Numbered from the stretch's first letter, positions 20,701-27,340 are shown. The stretch: DNA of 64,000 nt from Pedobacter heparinus DSM 2366 (GCF_000023825.1 NC_013061.1:4464001-4528000); one strand, 5' to 3'. Made by a program: numbers and translations. Notes: generated from the letters alone by a model not told the origin.

Positions 20701-22331
20701 GCTGCAGAAGTAAAAGTAGTACCGGTAGTAATGGCCGTTCCCCCCGTTGCGGCCGTATACCACCTGTATGTATGTCCTGCAGCTGCATTTGTTACGGTTA
20801 AAACAGCCGGACTGCCCGAACAAATTGCCGGTGCCGAAACTATAGGCACCGTTGGTGTTGCTGTAACGTTCACAATTGCACTATCTACATCCGATTCGCC
20901 GGCGCAGCCTGCTTTTTGGGCTGAAAGATAATAAGTATAGCTGCCCTGGGCTATATTCGATTCGGAATAGGCAGGCCCTGTTCCGCTGGCCAGTAATGTT
21001 CTGGTGCCGGTACCTGTTTTTTTATACCAGTTATAGGTAAACCCTCCATCCGGATTGTTTACGGAAAGTGAAACCTGGTTGCCGCATATCGCTAAAGCAC
21101 CCGCGGTTAAACCTGCAAAAGACGGTTTTGCAACCGTTCGCTGTACTTCATGTATGTTTAAGCCGCCAGACAAAATATTCCCTCCCACGGCCAGGGTATT
21201 GTCGATACTTACCTTTACACGGTCAAAAGGCGCACCTGGTTTAAAATATACGGGTGTGACTGCTGTTTTTGCCAGCAGTCCGAGCAGGTCTACACTGAGC
21301 AGACTGCTGACGGGCTGTGCTGTTCCTACAGGAGTATTTCCATTATAGGCCTGTACCGTCACCGTATTAAAAAGATTTACATTCAACACGCTTGCAGGCA
21401 CAGAAATAACCACTTTGGCATAATCGTCTGCAGTAGAAAGACCATTTAAATAGATCGTTTGTGAAACTGTTGAACCAAGCCCTACCACTCCGGCCTGTAG
21501 CTGAGCAGCTGTAGTCATATTGTTATCTATAGCCAGCTGAGGTGTTTTTACCAGTTCCGTTAAAGTGACGTTTACACCGGTTGATTCGCCGATAGTAGCA
21601 TATATAGATGGGGCACAATTCTCTGTAGCCACATTAAAAGCACTGTAAACTTTCATATTTATAGAAGCACCCAGTGCAAGCCCCAGCAAATTACCGCTAA
21701 ACCTTAGCCTTACACGTATAGAATTGTAACCTACAGTTGGTGTAACGGCAAAATAAGTATTGCCCGCAGCGTCCTTTACTACAGCACTGCTTACATTGGC
21801 CGCATTTACAAGCGTTCCGTTATTTTCATTATTACCGGCTGCTGCCTGTGCGCCTGAATAGACATCCAGCTGAACGAGGTTCTTTTTTAGCAAACCGGTA
21901 AGGTCTCCTACAATTCCAAGCAGGTCCAGACTAAGTCCGCCCCCGGTTGTAGGCTGATCAAACCTGATATAAGTGGTTTTCCCCGCTGCAACGGGCGCTC
22001 CATACTTTAACTGTATCCAGGCCTCCCCCTCTCCCTTCGCTATTCCAAGGATATTGTTGTATTTGGCGGTTAAAGTTGCAAAGCCAGCCCCGCCGTTTGC
22101 AGCACCTAATGGATTGAGTACTGCACCTGCATCCGCTCCGGGATCGGTATTCACTACGTCGCCCACTAAAATAACGCTGTAATAGCCAACAAGTCCACTT
22201 GATGGTGTTACTGTTGCATAACTTTTAGCCTGTCCATAAGATTCTGAATTTAAAAGCGTTACACTAATGAAACTAAGAAGAAAAAGAAGTGACTTTTTAA
22301 ACAATTCTAACAGGGTAGATGTCCTTTTCAT
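11703..22331 (-). CDS. Giant T9SS type B repeat adhesin (3542 residues)
   Basis: The signal peptide (LLFLLSFISVTLLNSESYGQ) begins a very long repetitive protein. Many CHU_C-associated Ig-like modules recur (pattern CxGxxxxLxVxNPxxGxTYxWY ... LTATTTYYVEA). Residues about 898-1336 are putative Ig (He_PIG) repeats with LPPGLTFxPATRxIxGTP. Five copies of a further ~160-residue domain lie near residues 238-404, 666-823, 1506-1663, 1918-2073 and 2333-2486. Five ~89-residue Ig repeats lie at about 2648-3101. One FN3-like domain and a C-terminal type B sorting domain (FVPNTFTPNNDGKNDVLYVYG, LRVYNQWGQFLYES, ending GTITLLR) finish it. It is likely a surface adhesin or gliding-type filament comparable in design, not necessarily sequence, to SprB. 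The PorP-like and PorE-like genes follow directly. Confidence 0.88.
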   Translation of the reverse strand: MKRTSTLLELFKKSLLFLLSFISVTLLNSESYGQAKSYATVTPSSGLVGYYSVILVGDVVNTDPGADAGAVLNPLGAANGGAGFATLTAKYNNILGIAKGEGEAWIQLKYGAPVAAGKTTYIRFDQPTTGGGLSLDLLGIVGDLTGLLKKNLVQLDVYSGAQAAAGNNENNGTLVNAANVSSAVVKDAAGNTYFAVTPTVGYNSIRVRLRFSGNLLGLALGASINMKVYSAFNVATENCAPSIYATIGESTGVNVTLTELVKTPQLAIDNNMTTAAQLQAGVVGLGSTVSQTIYLNGLSTADDYAKVVISVPASVLNVNLFNTVTVQAYNGNTPVGTAQPVSSLLSVDLLGLLAKTAVTPVYFKPGAPFDRVKVSIDNTLAVGGNILSGGLNIHEVQRTVAKPSFAGLTAGALAICGNQVSLSVNNPDGGFTYNWYKKTGTGTRTLLASGTGPAYSESNIAQGSYTYYLSAQKAGCAGESDVDSAIVNVTATPTVPIVSAPAICSGSPAVLTVTNAAAGHTYRWYTAATGGTAITTGTTFTSAAPLTAGTSYFVEAVNGTCVSAARVEVPVTVNPIPGDAEVSTNSITINAGQTVTLAAVAPTGSVVTWYTVPTGGTAVASGPTYTVGPINITTTFYAGTQSTSGCPSASRVPVTVTVTNPTTGLTCKSANSQESGVNALLCVSCGVNNPIGAIDNDPSTFSTINLAVGIGATGYQRLIFPAAGLATDSIRLELNLPGGLLDATVLGGITVNVMNGNSIVKAYTLSNSLIHLQLLTANRFKATLAATAAYDRVEIRFGGTIQALSSMEIYGAEVIYPNPTVATTGQAICYGTNTTLNATPNGGTTLKWYSAPTGGTLLASGNSFTTTTPLTATTTYYLETSKGSCANADRVPVTVTVNPQIVLPATTLSNATLSATYSKQITPASGGTPVYTYTLTAGSSLPAGLSLSTDGTIGGTPTAAPGDFNFSITATDSKGCSVSTAYTLKLTPAMALPAMTLPNGTVGTTYPVQVIPAATGGTTPYTYTATNLPPGLTFDPATREIKGIPTQKGTYTVHVTATDSNGNNVTQDYTIVVRDPLALANTPLANGTVGSPYPTQTIPAATGGSGSYTYTASGLPPGLTFDAATRQITGTPTQAGTFTVPVQVADTEGNTVTTNYTIAVGNPLLLAAKTLADGTVGTVYATETIPAATGGAGGYVYEGSNLPPGLTFNPATRQISGTPTQSGSYNVGVKVTDANGATASQVYVIKVNGELNLPSATLPNGLVGTVYPTQTLPAVTGGTAPYTYTAIGLPAGLTFTPATREIKGTPLSGGTFTVTMTATDKNGLTTSTDYTLVVNVAAPVVNAVTTCSGTSATLSVANAQSGVTYNWYAATGSTSIFTGTTYTTGPLSANTTFYAEAVSGTAVSSRTPVNVTVNPSPNTATVITANETISSGQSATLLVSADAGNTIKWYTTPTGGASFFSGASYTTPALTATTTYYVETENASGCVSPVRAMVTVTVTNGPANPKCNAAVNQQSGIDGICLLCTVQNPENSTDADPDNFTKINLAVGVASTGYQRLIFAGPGTATDSIRLDLATPVGLADLNVLGNITVTVMNGNTVVGTYPLNSSVLDLKLLNGNRFKATLVAGGVYDRVEIRFGALVAALSNLSIYGAEIIYPNPTVAATGKLICAGSGTTLTATANGGTSLKWYTAASGGTLLATGETLTVAGPLTANTTYYIEVSKAGCANAQRVPVPVTVTTPPDVPVLAATAPVCAGSPAVLAINNPVAGTTYRWYTASTGGTAVFEGPVFTTPALNANTTYFVEAANGNCTSAGRATVAVTVNPLPVLPQVQASSTTVGPGQTAILNASSTETNVIFNWYTSANATTPVYTGPTYVTPPLTVTTTYYLEAVSTTTGCAASSRVQVTINVDGSGPNPVPCEAAITESNGVDGIGLLAGVFNAGLAIDNDTKTSSSLVLPVGLLGGSVYQRVGFNGLSTVGDTVRVQLTAPGKLLSLGLLSGITLTTYNGNTSNNDVLTLSNPLIHLELLGGNTAALISFVPTQAFDKVEVRLNAGIAGVLTSVDLNYAQRVLMAPQVVSADVTACATQTATLQVLNPAAGITYKWFDATGAYLPGKDGPSFVTPALTANTKYYVAASNASGCLSYKTQVNVSVTPVPAVPELESPNVNTCSGSDVILRVKNPLAGITYQWFDSGNTYLAGRDGTSLTITAVTATTTYSVKAVNSCLVPSAAATATINVGSLDAPIVTPPAVTVKVGVAAVLTASSSTAGVIFSWYDAPAGGNLLETGATYIAPAQTVPGTVTYYVEGVAPSGCTTLARTAVTVTTIPNDPPSAVPCEAAVAETHGVNGIGILADVYNPGLAIDDDASTASSLVIPVGVLGAVYQRLGFTGVSNIGDTVRVMLSSPGKILSLAVLPSLDITTYNNGVSNNDATTISSSLIKLELLSGGSKALLTFVPTSKFDAVEVKLNSGILGAFTSIDVNYAQRVIAAPVVQAQTASACQGASATLSVSNPLANVTYKWYQGTVFQADGPTFMTPATLTAGTYDFFVTAARNGCESRRVKVVVTILPLPVPPVADPANPATTCINTPVTLKVTPVTGVVFNWYDQATAGNQLVTNNNSYTSPANLGVGTYDYYVEAVNGNSCTNTARTKVTLIVKPNALPTDILAADQTICSGTTATLTASAPGISGAVFKWYKNPDLSDTPYEGASFTTAALTVTTKYYVIVTGPNICSNDASSAKIVTVTINRNATAADITAADKTICSGTTAALTASSTTVSSPVFRWYKKADLSDVPFVGANFTTDALTATTKYYVTVSGSDACANDAASAKVVTVTVNRNATAADIVAADRTTCSGTAVTLMASSTTVNNPVFSWYRDADLTDLAVRGSSFTTPALTVTTKYYVTVSSAEVCANDALSAKIVTVTVNRNATAADIVLADQTICAGNTATLSASSTTVGSPVFKWYRDASLTDLAYEGPTFTTPALTLTTKYYVTVNGTNACANDVLSAKVVTVTVTRNAVVTDIIADDKTICAGMSAQLSASSPAISNPVFTWYRDAALTDVAFIGANVTATGLTSTTRYYVTVSGTGVCANLPGSAKVVTVTVNPVPNVPIVGAGGTAICSGDGTTLTIQNPQTGVNYEWYTAATNGTLVNTGITFNITTLNATTDYYVQATSALGCGTATGRVKVTVTVTPKPVPPSVVSGIVNTCIGSTAVLSVSNPVTGVTYNWYATATSTTILGSGANFTTPQLNTPSTTFYVGASSGSCISTSRTPVVVNAGAIPNPPPSVSGAENPFCPGSTPVLRVNNPDATLKYAWYTVQVGGTALAEGNTFNVPALTGTTIYYVGSINLATGCASATRTAVTVTVLARLAAPVVSVQEATATSITFAWNAVPGATAYEVSTDAGLTWVSPSSGPVGTTHLISGLQPNQNVNIRVRAKGQLDCQLSDATSLNGTSDNPLGNGIFVPNTFTPNNDGKNDVLYVYGNTIAKMRLRVYNQWGQFLYESLSIQNGWDGTYKGQMQPNGVYVYYLEAEFNDGSKATKKGTITLLR
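13030..14400 (-). repeat. Tandem Ig-like repeats, ~267-bp period
   Basis: Inside the giant adhesin, five consecutive units of about 89 codons repeat with a period of 264-267 bp. The recurring boundary (NRNATAADI or close variants) maps near 13285, 13550, 13817, 14080 and 14349. Units share ADxTxCSGxxAxLxASS, PVFxWYxxADLTD, FTTxALTxTTKYYVTVSG and CANDxxSAKxVTVTV. High similarity suggests recent duplication or gene conversion. Confidence 0.85.
14875..21620 (-). repeat. Five dispersed copies of an unrecognised ~160-residue domain
   Basis: Copies lie at about 21620-21120, 20335-19865, 17815-17345, 16580-16115 and 15335-14875, separated by Ig-like modules. Shared pattern: a Cys then S/T-x-G-(V/I)-(D/N)-G/A, a (A/T)IDxDxxT turn, YQRLxFxG, (T/D)xxRVxL or SIRLxL, NGNT-type turns, LxLLxGxxxKAxLxxxxxYDxVEIRxxxxxxALxSxxIxYA. 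Copies 2 and 3 resemble each other most, as do copies 4 and 5. I cannot name the family; a lectin-like or carbohydrate-binding sandwich is a guess. Confidence 0.7.
18325..19640 (-). repeat. Tandem putative-Ig (He_PIG) repeats, ~85 codons each
   Basis: About five consecutive units within the giant adhesin each carry LPxxTLxNGTVGTxYPxQxIPAATGG, YTYTAxxLPPGLTFxPATRxIxGTPTQ and GTxxVxVxxTDxxGxxxxxxYTIxV. This is the cadherin-like putative Ig pattern common in long surface proteins. The repeats probably form a stiff stalk. Confidence 0.8.
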
Positions 22332-22632
22332 AGGAGAGTGATTGAGGTTATTAGATTTATTGCTACAATTTTACTCATAGATTGCATCTCATTCACCGTT
22401 CGAATTGTTCATTTAGGCCGTTTTAAAGCCTGTCACCTGTTCATTTTGTTCATTTTTATAATACTGGACAACTTGCTGCAGTCTGTTATAGCGCAATAAT
22501 ACCTTGTAGGATAGGTTTTTGGGCCTATGTTATCTTTTCTATTCATTTTTTATCCATATTATCGGTGTTCATTATTCTTATTAAAGCATTATATTCGTTT
22601 AGTTGAAATATTTAACGCTCACTTATAGGTGT
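22332..22632. promoter_or_regulatory. Divergent intergenic region with repeated TGTTCATT
   Basis: The 301 bp between the divergent adhesin and NACHT-like genes contain the 9-mer TGTTCATTT at 22406-22414, 22438-22446 and 22447-22455 (the last two back to back), plus TGTTCATTA at 22566-22574. All are in the same orientation. They could be operator sites for one or both genes. I found no clean TAnnTTTG promoter in either direction. No RNA gene is evident. Confidence 0.4.
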
Positions 22633-25179
22633 ATGGATGAAGTATCTATCTTAAATGAACTCAAGGGTTTAATTCTAATTAAGACAGGAATTAGAACAAT
22701 TACTCCGGCTGACTGTAAAAGGATATCCATTGAAATCAGCAAGACTTTAAATAAGAACGTTAGCGAAACAACCATCAAAAGGTTATTTGGGTTTGCTGTG
22801 GTCAAACACAATTTTTCTAAATTTACCCTTACCACATTATCGGAATATGTAAGTGGCGAAAACCTGGAGAACTGGCCTGCATCAATAAATATTAATGCAG
22901 ACAACACCCCACTCAACTGGTCGGCCATTAAAAATAAAGCAGCCAAGGTTACCGATTTCACCTTAAAAGGAATCAAAAACCGTTCTGGCATGCCGTATCA
23001 GATGACCATCAGCAGAAAATTTGCCGAGCATGACTTTGACGATTTTTTCAAAAGCAGCAATAGTTTCACGGCCTTCATTTCTCAGCCAGGTTATGGAAAA
23101 ACAATCCTGCTCAGTCATCTGGCAGAAAAATTCTTTAATGAAGAATGTCCTCAGTATAAGGAATCAATACTATTGTTTATTCAGGCATACAGCTTTTTTA
23201 ATGCTGAGCAATTAACCCTAAATTTTGAGGATCAACTCAAAACTCTGCTTAGCATCTCAAAAAAAGAAAGCCTTATCAACTATATTGATCATAATTATCG
23301 TCATTCAGGAGGAAAGCTGATTATATTTCTGGATGGGTTTTCAGAGCTGGTCCTTAAAAAGGACCTCAAGATACAGCTATTCGACAGCATCATTAATTTT
23401 ATATGTGCCATAGAGCATACGGAGTCCATAAAACTGGTCATGGGTATGCGTTCTACCACCTGGATCCGGTTCTATGAAATGATCAGGCATTCTGCTTATT
23501 TAAAGACCAAATGGTTTCCCGGGAATTATTTTAACATTGCTGAAGTTTCCAATGTTCCTCAACTTACGGAAAAAGAGGTTGACCTGATCATTTCCGGCAT
23601 AGACAACCTGGATGTAAACGCAATCAATCCGAACCTCAAGGCCCAGCTGAAATTTCCATTTCACATTCAGTTATACTATCAACTGAGGGAAGAAGACCCC
23701 GAGTTCAATTTTTCAACAAACATTACCTTTCACGAGCTGATTTCAAGATTTATACAGGAAAACATCTACCGTTCAAATTATTATACGGAAAAGATACTGT
23801 TCCTGAAAAAGATCATCCAGTTAACCAATTATGGAAAAAAAGGCGACTCGGTTCCAAAAGACAACCTGATTGCCGAACTCTCCGCATTTAAAAATGCCTA
23901 TATGGAATTGCTGGCTGATGGCATATTAATGGAGGAAAAAAGATATGAAGACTATCATCCAAGAGAATTTGTCAGGTTTGTCCATCCCCATATTTTTGAA
24001 TACTTCTTATTTATTGAACTGCTTGAAAAGTTTCATTTACAGGTAGACCGGGATTTTTTCCAGTACATACAAAATGAATACGAAAGTGACAATGTCAGGT
24101 TTCAACTGTTTCAATGGACCATACGCTTTATTGTCAGGATAGGCGACCTGAAATCACTTGCTAACCTGTTTGATTTACCGCTAAATCATTTTGAACACAA
24201 CTACCTGATTCTTTTTATTGCTGAAAACCTAAAATACAGGTCCAGGTATAGTTCTGATACAGCCCTGCTCTTGAAAGAACACAAACTGCATGACATCATT
24301 ATCCAGGAACTGGGTAATTTTGATTTTGTAGATTCCTGTTATAAAGAAGCCCTAAGTGTTTTGCTTGAAGTTTCAGATTCAAACAGCCATGCGCTCACCT
24401 ATCAGTCTATTCTCGCTATTCTCGACATGCTAAGCCTGGATGAAGAAAAAATAAATGCAAGGCTGGATGAACTGGCCAGTTATGAAGCCCTGAACTGGGC
24501 CATAGACCCCTATGAAGTTACTTTACTGGTCTATTCGAAACTCAGCAATAAAGACATTGAGAAAAATCAGCTGATTGCAGATATAGAAAATTTAAAGTAT
24601 CCTTTCCTTAAAGCAGGAATGCCCCTTAACACCCAGCAGGGCATCACTTACCTGTTGGTTATTGTACTGAATTTATTTTATGGATCGGATGAGGGCACCA
24701 TTAAAATCATAGAGACTATTGCTAAATTACATCCGGATTTATTTTCAAAAAGATCAGCTTTCACCATACTTATGATGAACCTTTTGGCCCTATCCTCCTC
24801 GAGGATCAATCCGGGTAAGAAAACAGATCAGCTGGAACGTATTCTTATTGGCCTTCATGGAAATAAGTCACGTTTTAAGATTACACAGTATGCTGAATCC
24901 ATTTTAAAAATGACCCAGGCCTATCAGCTCAGAAACAAAGGCGAATACCTGCAGGCCTGTCAGTATTGTGATGAATGCATACAGCTTTTTAAAAGAAACA
25001 ATTTAAACTTAAACCGTATACTCATGTATAACCTAATTATTGGCATCTATTCAGATCTGAATATGACAGCAAAGGTGAATGAGTATAAATACGAACGGCT
25101 TTGCTTTATGGAAGAGAAGAATATTCCGGGGAGTATCTTTTCTCTGCCAAAGGAACTGACGGATTTTAAACACCGTTAA
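22633..25179 (+). CDS. NACHT-like STAND NTPase with N-terminal HTH-like domain
   Basis: An 848-residue protein. I prefer the ATG at 22633; a TTG ten codons upstream is in frame. There is no signal peptide. Residues 1-80 form a helical domain (ITPADCKRISIEISKTLNKN, SETTIKRLFGF, FTLTTLSEYV) found at the N-terminus of many Bacteroidota proteins and resembling a helix-turn-helix. The P-loop is at 150-158 (S-QPGYGKTIL; the first Gly of the usual GxxGxGKT is Ser). Walker B is LIIFLDGFSELV at 229-240, the NACHT-type hydrophobic-D-G-x-x-E. A sensor-like KLVMGMRSTTW follows near 275. The C-terminal ~550 residues are all-helical with TPR-like repeats, suited to ligand or partner binding. Such STAND proteins are signalling switches and some act in phage defence; its actual role is unknown. 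It is a single-gene unit closed by a terminator. Confidence 0.7.
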   Translation: MDEVSILNELKGLILIKTGIRTITPADCKRISIEISKTLNKNVSETTIKRLFGFAVVKHNFSKFTLTTLSEYVSGENLENWPASININADNTPLNWSAIKNKAAKVTDFTLKGIKNRSGMPYQMTISRKFAEHDFDDFFKSSNSFTAFISQPGYGKTILLSHLAEKFFNEECPQYKESILLFIQAYSFFNAEQLTLNFEDQLKTLLSISKKESLINYIDHNYRHSGGKLIIFLDGFSELVLKKDLKIQLFDSIINFICAIEHTESIKLVMGMRSTTWIRFYEMIRHSAYLKTKWFPGNYFNIAEVSNVPQLTEKEVDLIISGIDNLDVNAINPNLKAQLKFPFHIQLYYQLREEDPEFNFSTNITFHELISRFIQENIYRSNYYTEKILFLKKIIQLTNYGKKGDSVPKDNLIAELSAFKNAYMELLADGILMEEKRYEDYHPREFVRFVHPHIFEYFLFIELLEKFHLQVDRDFFQYIQNEYESDNVRFQLFQWTIRFIVRIGDLKSLANLFDLPLNHFEHNYLILFIAENLKYRSRYSSDTALLLKEHKLHDIIIQELGNFDFVDSCYKEALSVLLEVSDSNSHALTYQSILAILDMLSLDEEKINARLDELASYEALNWAIDPYEVTLLVYSKLSNKDIEKNQLIADIENLKYPFLKAGMPLNTQQGITYLLVIVLNLFYGSDEGTIKIIETIAKLHPDLFSKRSAFTILMMNLLALSSSRINPGKKTDQLERILIGLHGNKSRFKITQYAESILKMTQAYQLRNKGEYLQACQYCDECIQLFKRNNLNLNRILMYNLIIGIYSDLNMTAKVNEYKYERLCFMEEKNIPGSIFSLPKELTDFKHR

Positions 25180-25226
25180 ACAAAAAAACCGCCTTATTAT
25201 ATTGGCGGTCTTTTTGTTTAACGGTG
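25171..25226. terminator. Bidirectional terminator between convergent genes
   Basis: Two 23-bp arms (25171-25193 and 25204-25226) pair with one mismatch around a 10-nt loop. The arms contain A-rich/T-rich stretches flanking a CCGCC/GGCGG core, giving a T run after the stem in both directions. The left arm includes the TAA of the NACHT-like gene (25177-25179); the right arm ends 7 bp before the stop codon of the protease gene. It probably serves both. Confidence 0.87.
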
Positions 25227-25232
25227 TTGTGG

Positions 25233-26828
25233 CTATTTCTTATACCCGGCAGCAAGTTTTAATGCATCATAGGCATTTACAATGCCACCGCTTACACAAA
25301 GATCTGAAAAAGGAACTTTTTTAGTACCTGCTTCATCCCTGATTTCGACAGACTGATCGACCTTTACCACAGACTTCATAATGATATCCTTAACTTGTAC
25401 AGCAGTTAGCTTGGGATAATAAGAACGGATAAGGGCAGCAAGGCCTGCAACGACAGGGGAAGCCATACTTGTTCCGTTTAATTTCTCATATTTTGAGCCC
25501 GGTACAGTTGAATTAATATTTACCCCCGGCGCAAAGACATCAACTTTAGTTTTTCCATAATTAGAGAAACTGGCTTTTATTGTGCCATCGTTTGTCCAGC
25601 CAGAAGCCCCTACTGTTATCCAGCTGGCCGCTTTACCACCACCAATATATTCAGGGTCAGGGAAATTTGGTTCAACTTCCAGGTCCTTATTGTCGTTGCC
25701 CGCAGCATGTACCAGTACAACGTCTTTAGATACTGCATATTTCACCGCTTCATCCACAATCGCTTTATCCCATGAGTATGACTTACCGAAGCTCATGTTG
25801 ATTACCTTAGCGCCTTTATCTACTGCATAACGGATAGAGTTGGCTACATCTTTATCCCGTTCATCCCCATTTGGGGTATTGCGGACACTCATAATCAGCA
25901 CGTTATCAGCAACGCCCATAATTCCAAGGTTATTGGTACGCACAGCAGCAATGATACCGGCAACGTGCGACCCATGTCTTGCATCAGGCCCGGTTACGTC
26001 ATTGTTCCCATAAAAACGTTCTTTGCTATTGTTAGGGTCATCGCCAACAATTCCGCGGGGATCGTAATCCAGGTTCAAATTATAATCTACCTGACTTTTA
26101 AAATGATCATAACCGGACATGATCTGGTTTTTATAAAAATCTTCAAAGCTACTTTCCTTTAACTGCGCCAGCAAAATGCGCTGAATATTGGCCTCCATAT
26201 CATTTGAAGGCTTAAAGGATTGGAAATCCTGAATTGTCGGATTTTCTTTACCGATTTTCTTTACCACTTCATCTATGGCGTTTTTGATACCTTCAAAACG
26301 CTCCAGGCCTATTTTTGCCTCAGCAAGTTCCTGTTCAAATTCTGCCTTATTTTTCTGATAGGCTTCAAAGGCCGGAAGTTCACTTGCTTTTACTGAAGTA
26401 GCATCGGAATTGGCAAACCTGGCATTGTCACGACGTACCAGACGTGTAAGTTCAAGTGTTTCGTAATTCACCGAACCTTTTGATGAACCCAAAAAGTTCC
26501 ATCCATGAACATCATCAATGTAACCATTTTTATCATCGTCCTTACCATTACCAGCTTTTTCTTTCTTATTTACCCAAACCACCGGTTTCAAATCTTCATG
26601 TTCAATATCCACTCCCCCATCCAGAACGGCTACAACTACAGGTACAGATTTTTTGCCCTTTAATAACTCGTTATAAGCTTTTTCTGTACTAATGCCAAAT
26701 GTAGAATCGGCTTTTAAGTCGAGGTTCTGCCAGTTAGGCTTCTGGGCAAATGATATAAATGGCATTGCTGTCAGCAAAACCAGGCATACCAGCCCACTGC
26801 AGAAAAAATTCATTTTCATCTTATTCAT
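25233..26828 (-). CDS. Secreted S8 (subtilisin-like) serine protease
   Basis: A 531-residue protein with a signal peptide (FFCSGLVCLVLLTAMPFISF, cleaved near FAQ). The catalytic triad is complete: Asp70 in VVVAVLDGGVDIEHEDL, His285 in DARHGSHVAGI, Ser454 in NGTSMASPVVAGL. The oxyanion Asn378 is in HAAGND. Asp and His are about 215 residues apart, far more than in classical subtilisins. The insert (about 115-275) is charged and helical and recurs in a subgroup of Bacteroidota S8 enzymes. There is no T9SS sorting domain, so it is probably periplasmic. It converges on the NACHT-like gene, which argues against a functional link. The substrate is unknown. Confidence 0.9.
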   Translation of the reverse strand: MNKMKMNFFCSGLVCLVLLTAMPFISFAQKPNWQNLDLKADSTFGISTEKAYNELLKGKKSVPVVVAVLDGGVDIEHEDLKPVVWVNKKEKAGNGKDDDKNGYIDDVHGWNFLGSSKGSVNYETLELTRLVRRDNARFANSDATSVKASELPAFEAYQKNKAEFEQELAEAKIGLERFEGIKNAIDEVVKKIGKENPTIQDFQSFKPSNDMEANIQRILLAQLKESSFEDFYKNQIMSGYDHFKSQVDYNLNLDYDPRGIVGDDPNNSKERFYGNNDVTGPDARHGSHVAGIIAAVRTNNLGIMGVADNVLIMSVRNTPNGDERDKDVANSIRYAVDKGAKVINMSFGKSYSWDKAIVDEAVKYAVSKDVVLVHAAGNDNKDLEVEPNFPDPEYIGGGKAASWITVGASGWTNDGTIKASFSNYGKTKVDVFAPGVNINSTVPGSKYEKLNGTSMASPVVAGLAALIRSYYPKLTAVQVKDIIMKSVVKVDQSVEIRDEAGTKKVPFSDLCVSGGIVNAYDALKLAAGYKK

Positions 26829-26844
26829 ATATTTAAATTTTGGG

Positions 26845-26852
26845 CAAAGTTA
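26845..26852 (-). promoter_or_regulatory. Candidate -7 element for the S8 protease gene
   Basis: The minus strand reads TAACTTTG, an exact match to the Bacteroidota -7 consensus TAnnTTTG, 16 bp before the start codon at 26828. No good TTTG -33 element is visible; only CTTTA at the right distance (26875-26879). The leader would be very short. Confidence 0.4.
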
Positions 26853-26902
26853 ATCAATTATAACGCCACGATGGTAAAGTGGGTATAAGCTGGCCTCAGC
26901 GT

Positions 26903-27340
26903 TTAACGCACCAGTGTGTCATCTGTTTCTCTCGCGATCACATCTGCAATGGTAGTTTGGGCAAGAACTTTAAGCGTGGCATCCCTGACATCAATAAATG
27001 TTTTTCTGATGCCACAGGTCACTTCATCATGGCATTCATCGCATTTACGGTAAAACTTTAAACTTGCACAAGGCACCATGGCGATAGGCCCATCGGTAAT
27101 ACGGAGTATATCGGCCAGGTAAATTTCATTTGGTTCCTTATTTAGGCTATACCCCCCGCCGGCTCCCTTTTTACTATACAAATAACCTGCATTACGCATA
27201 TCCAACAGGATCTGCTCCAGAAATTTTCTGGGGATCATTTCCTGCTCCGCAAGCCTTACTATTTGCATGGGAGGATTTTCTCTGTTTTTGCCAAGAGCAA
27301 CCAGTGCCTTTATTGCATATTTCGTTTTCTTAGACAGCAT
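26903..27340 (-). CDS. Rrf2-family transcriptional regulator
   Basis: A 145-residue protein with the family's winged helix-turn-helix: LSKKTKYAIKALVAL, then PMQIVRLAEQEMIPRKFLEQILLDMRNAGYLYSKKGAGGGYSL. The wing GAGGGY is diagnostic. Four Cys lie at PCASLKFYRKCDECHDEVTC, in the region where IscR/NsrR-type members hold an iron-sulfur cluster. The spacing differs from IscR, so cluster binding is only possible. It sits alone between the S8 protease gene and a 419-bp gap, so its target is not obvious from context; autoregulation is common in the family. Confidence 0.88.
   Translation of the reverse strand: MLSKKTKYAIKALVALGKNRENPPMQIVRLAEQEMIPRKFLEQILLDMRNAGYLYSKKGAGGGYSLNKEPNEIYLADILRITDGPIAMVPCASLKFYRKCDECHDEVTCGIRKTFIDVRDATLKVLAQTTIADVIARETDDTLVR

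Noticed and set aside
22633..26828. Protease plus STAND NTPase as a two-gene defence unit
   Set aside because: The genes converge, have separate promoters and a shared terminator, and the protease has a secretion signal, so it would not meet a cytoplasmic NTPase.
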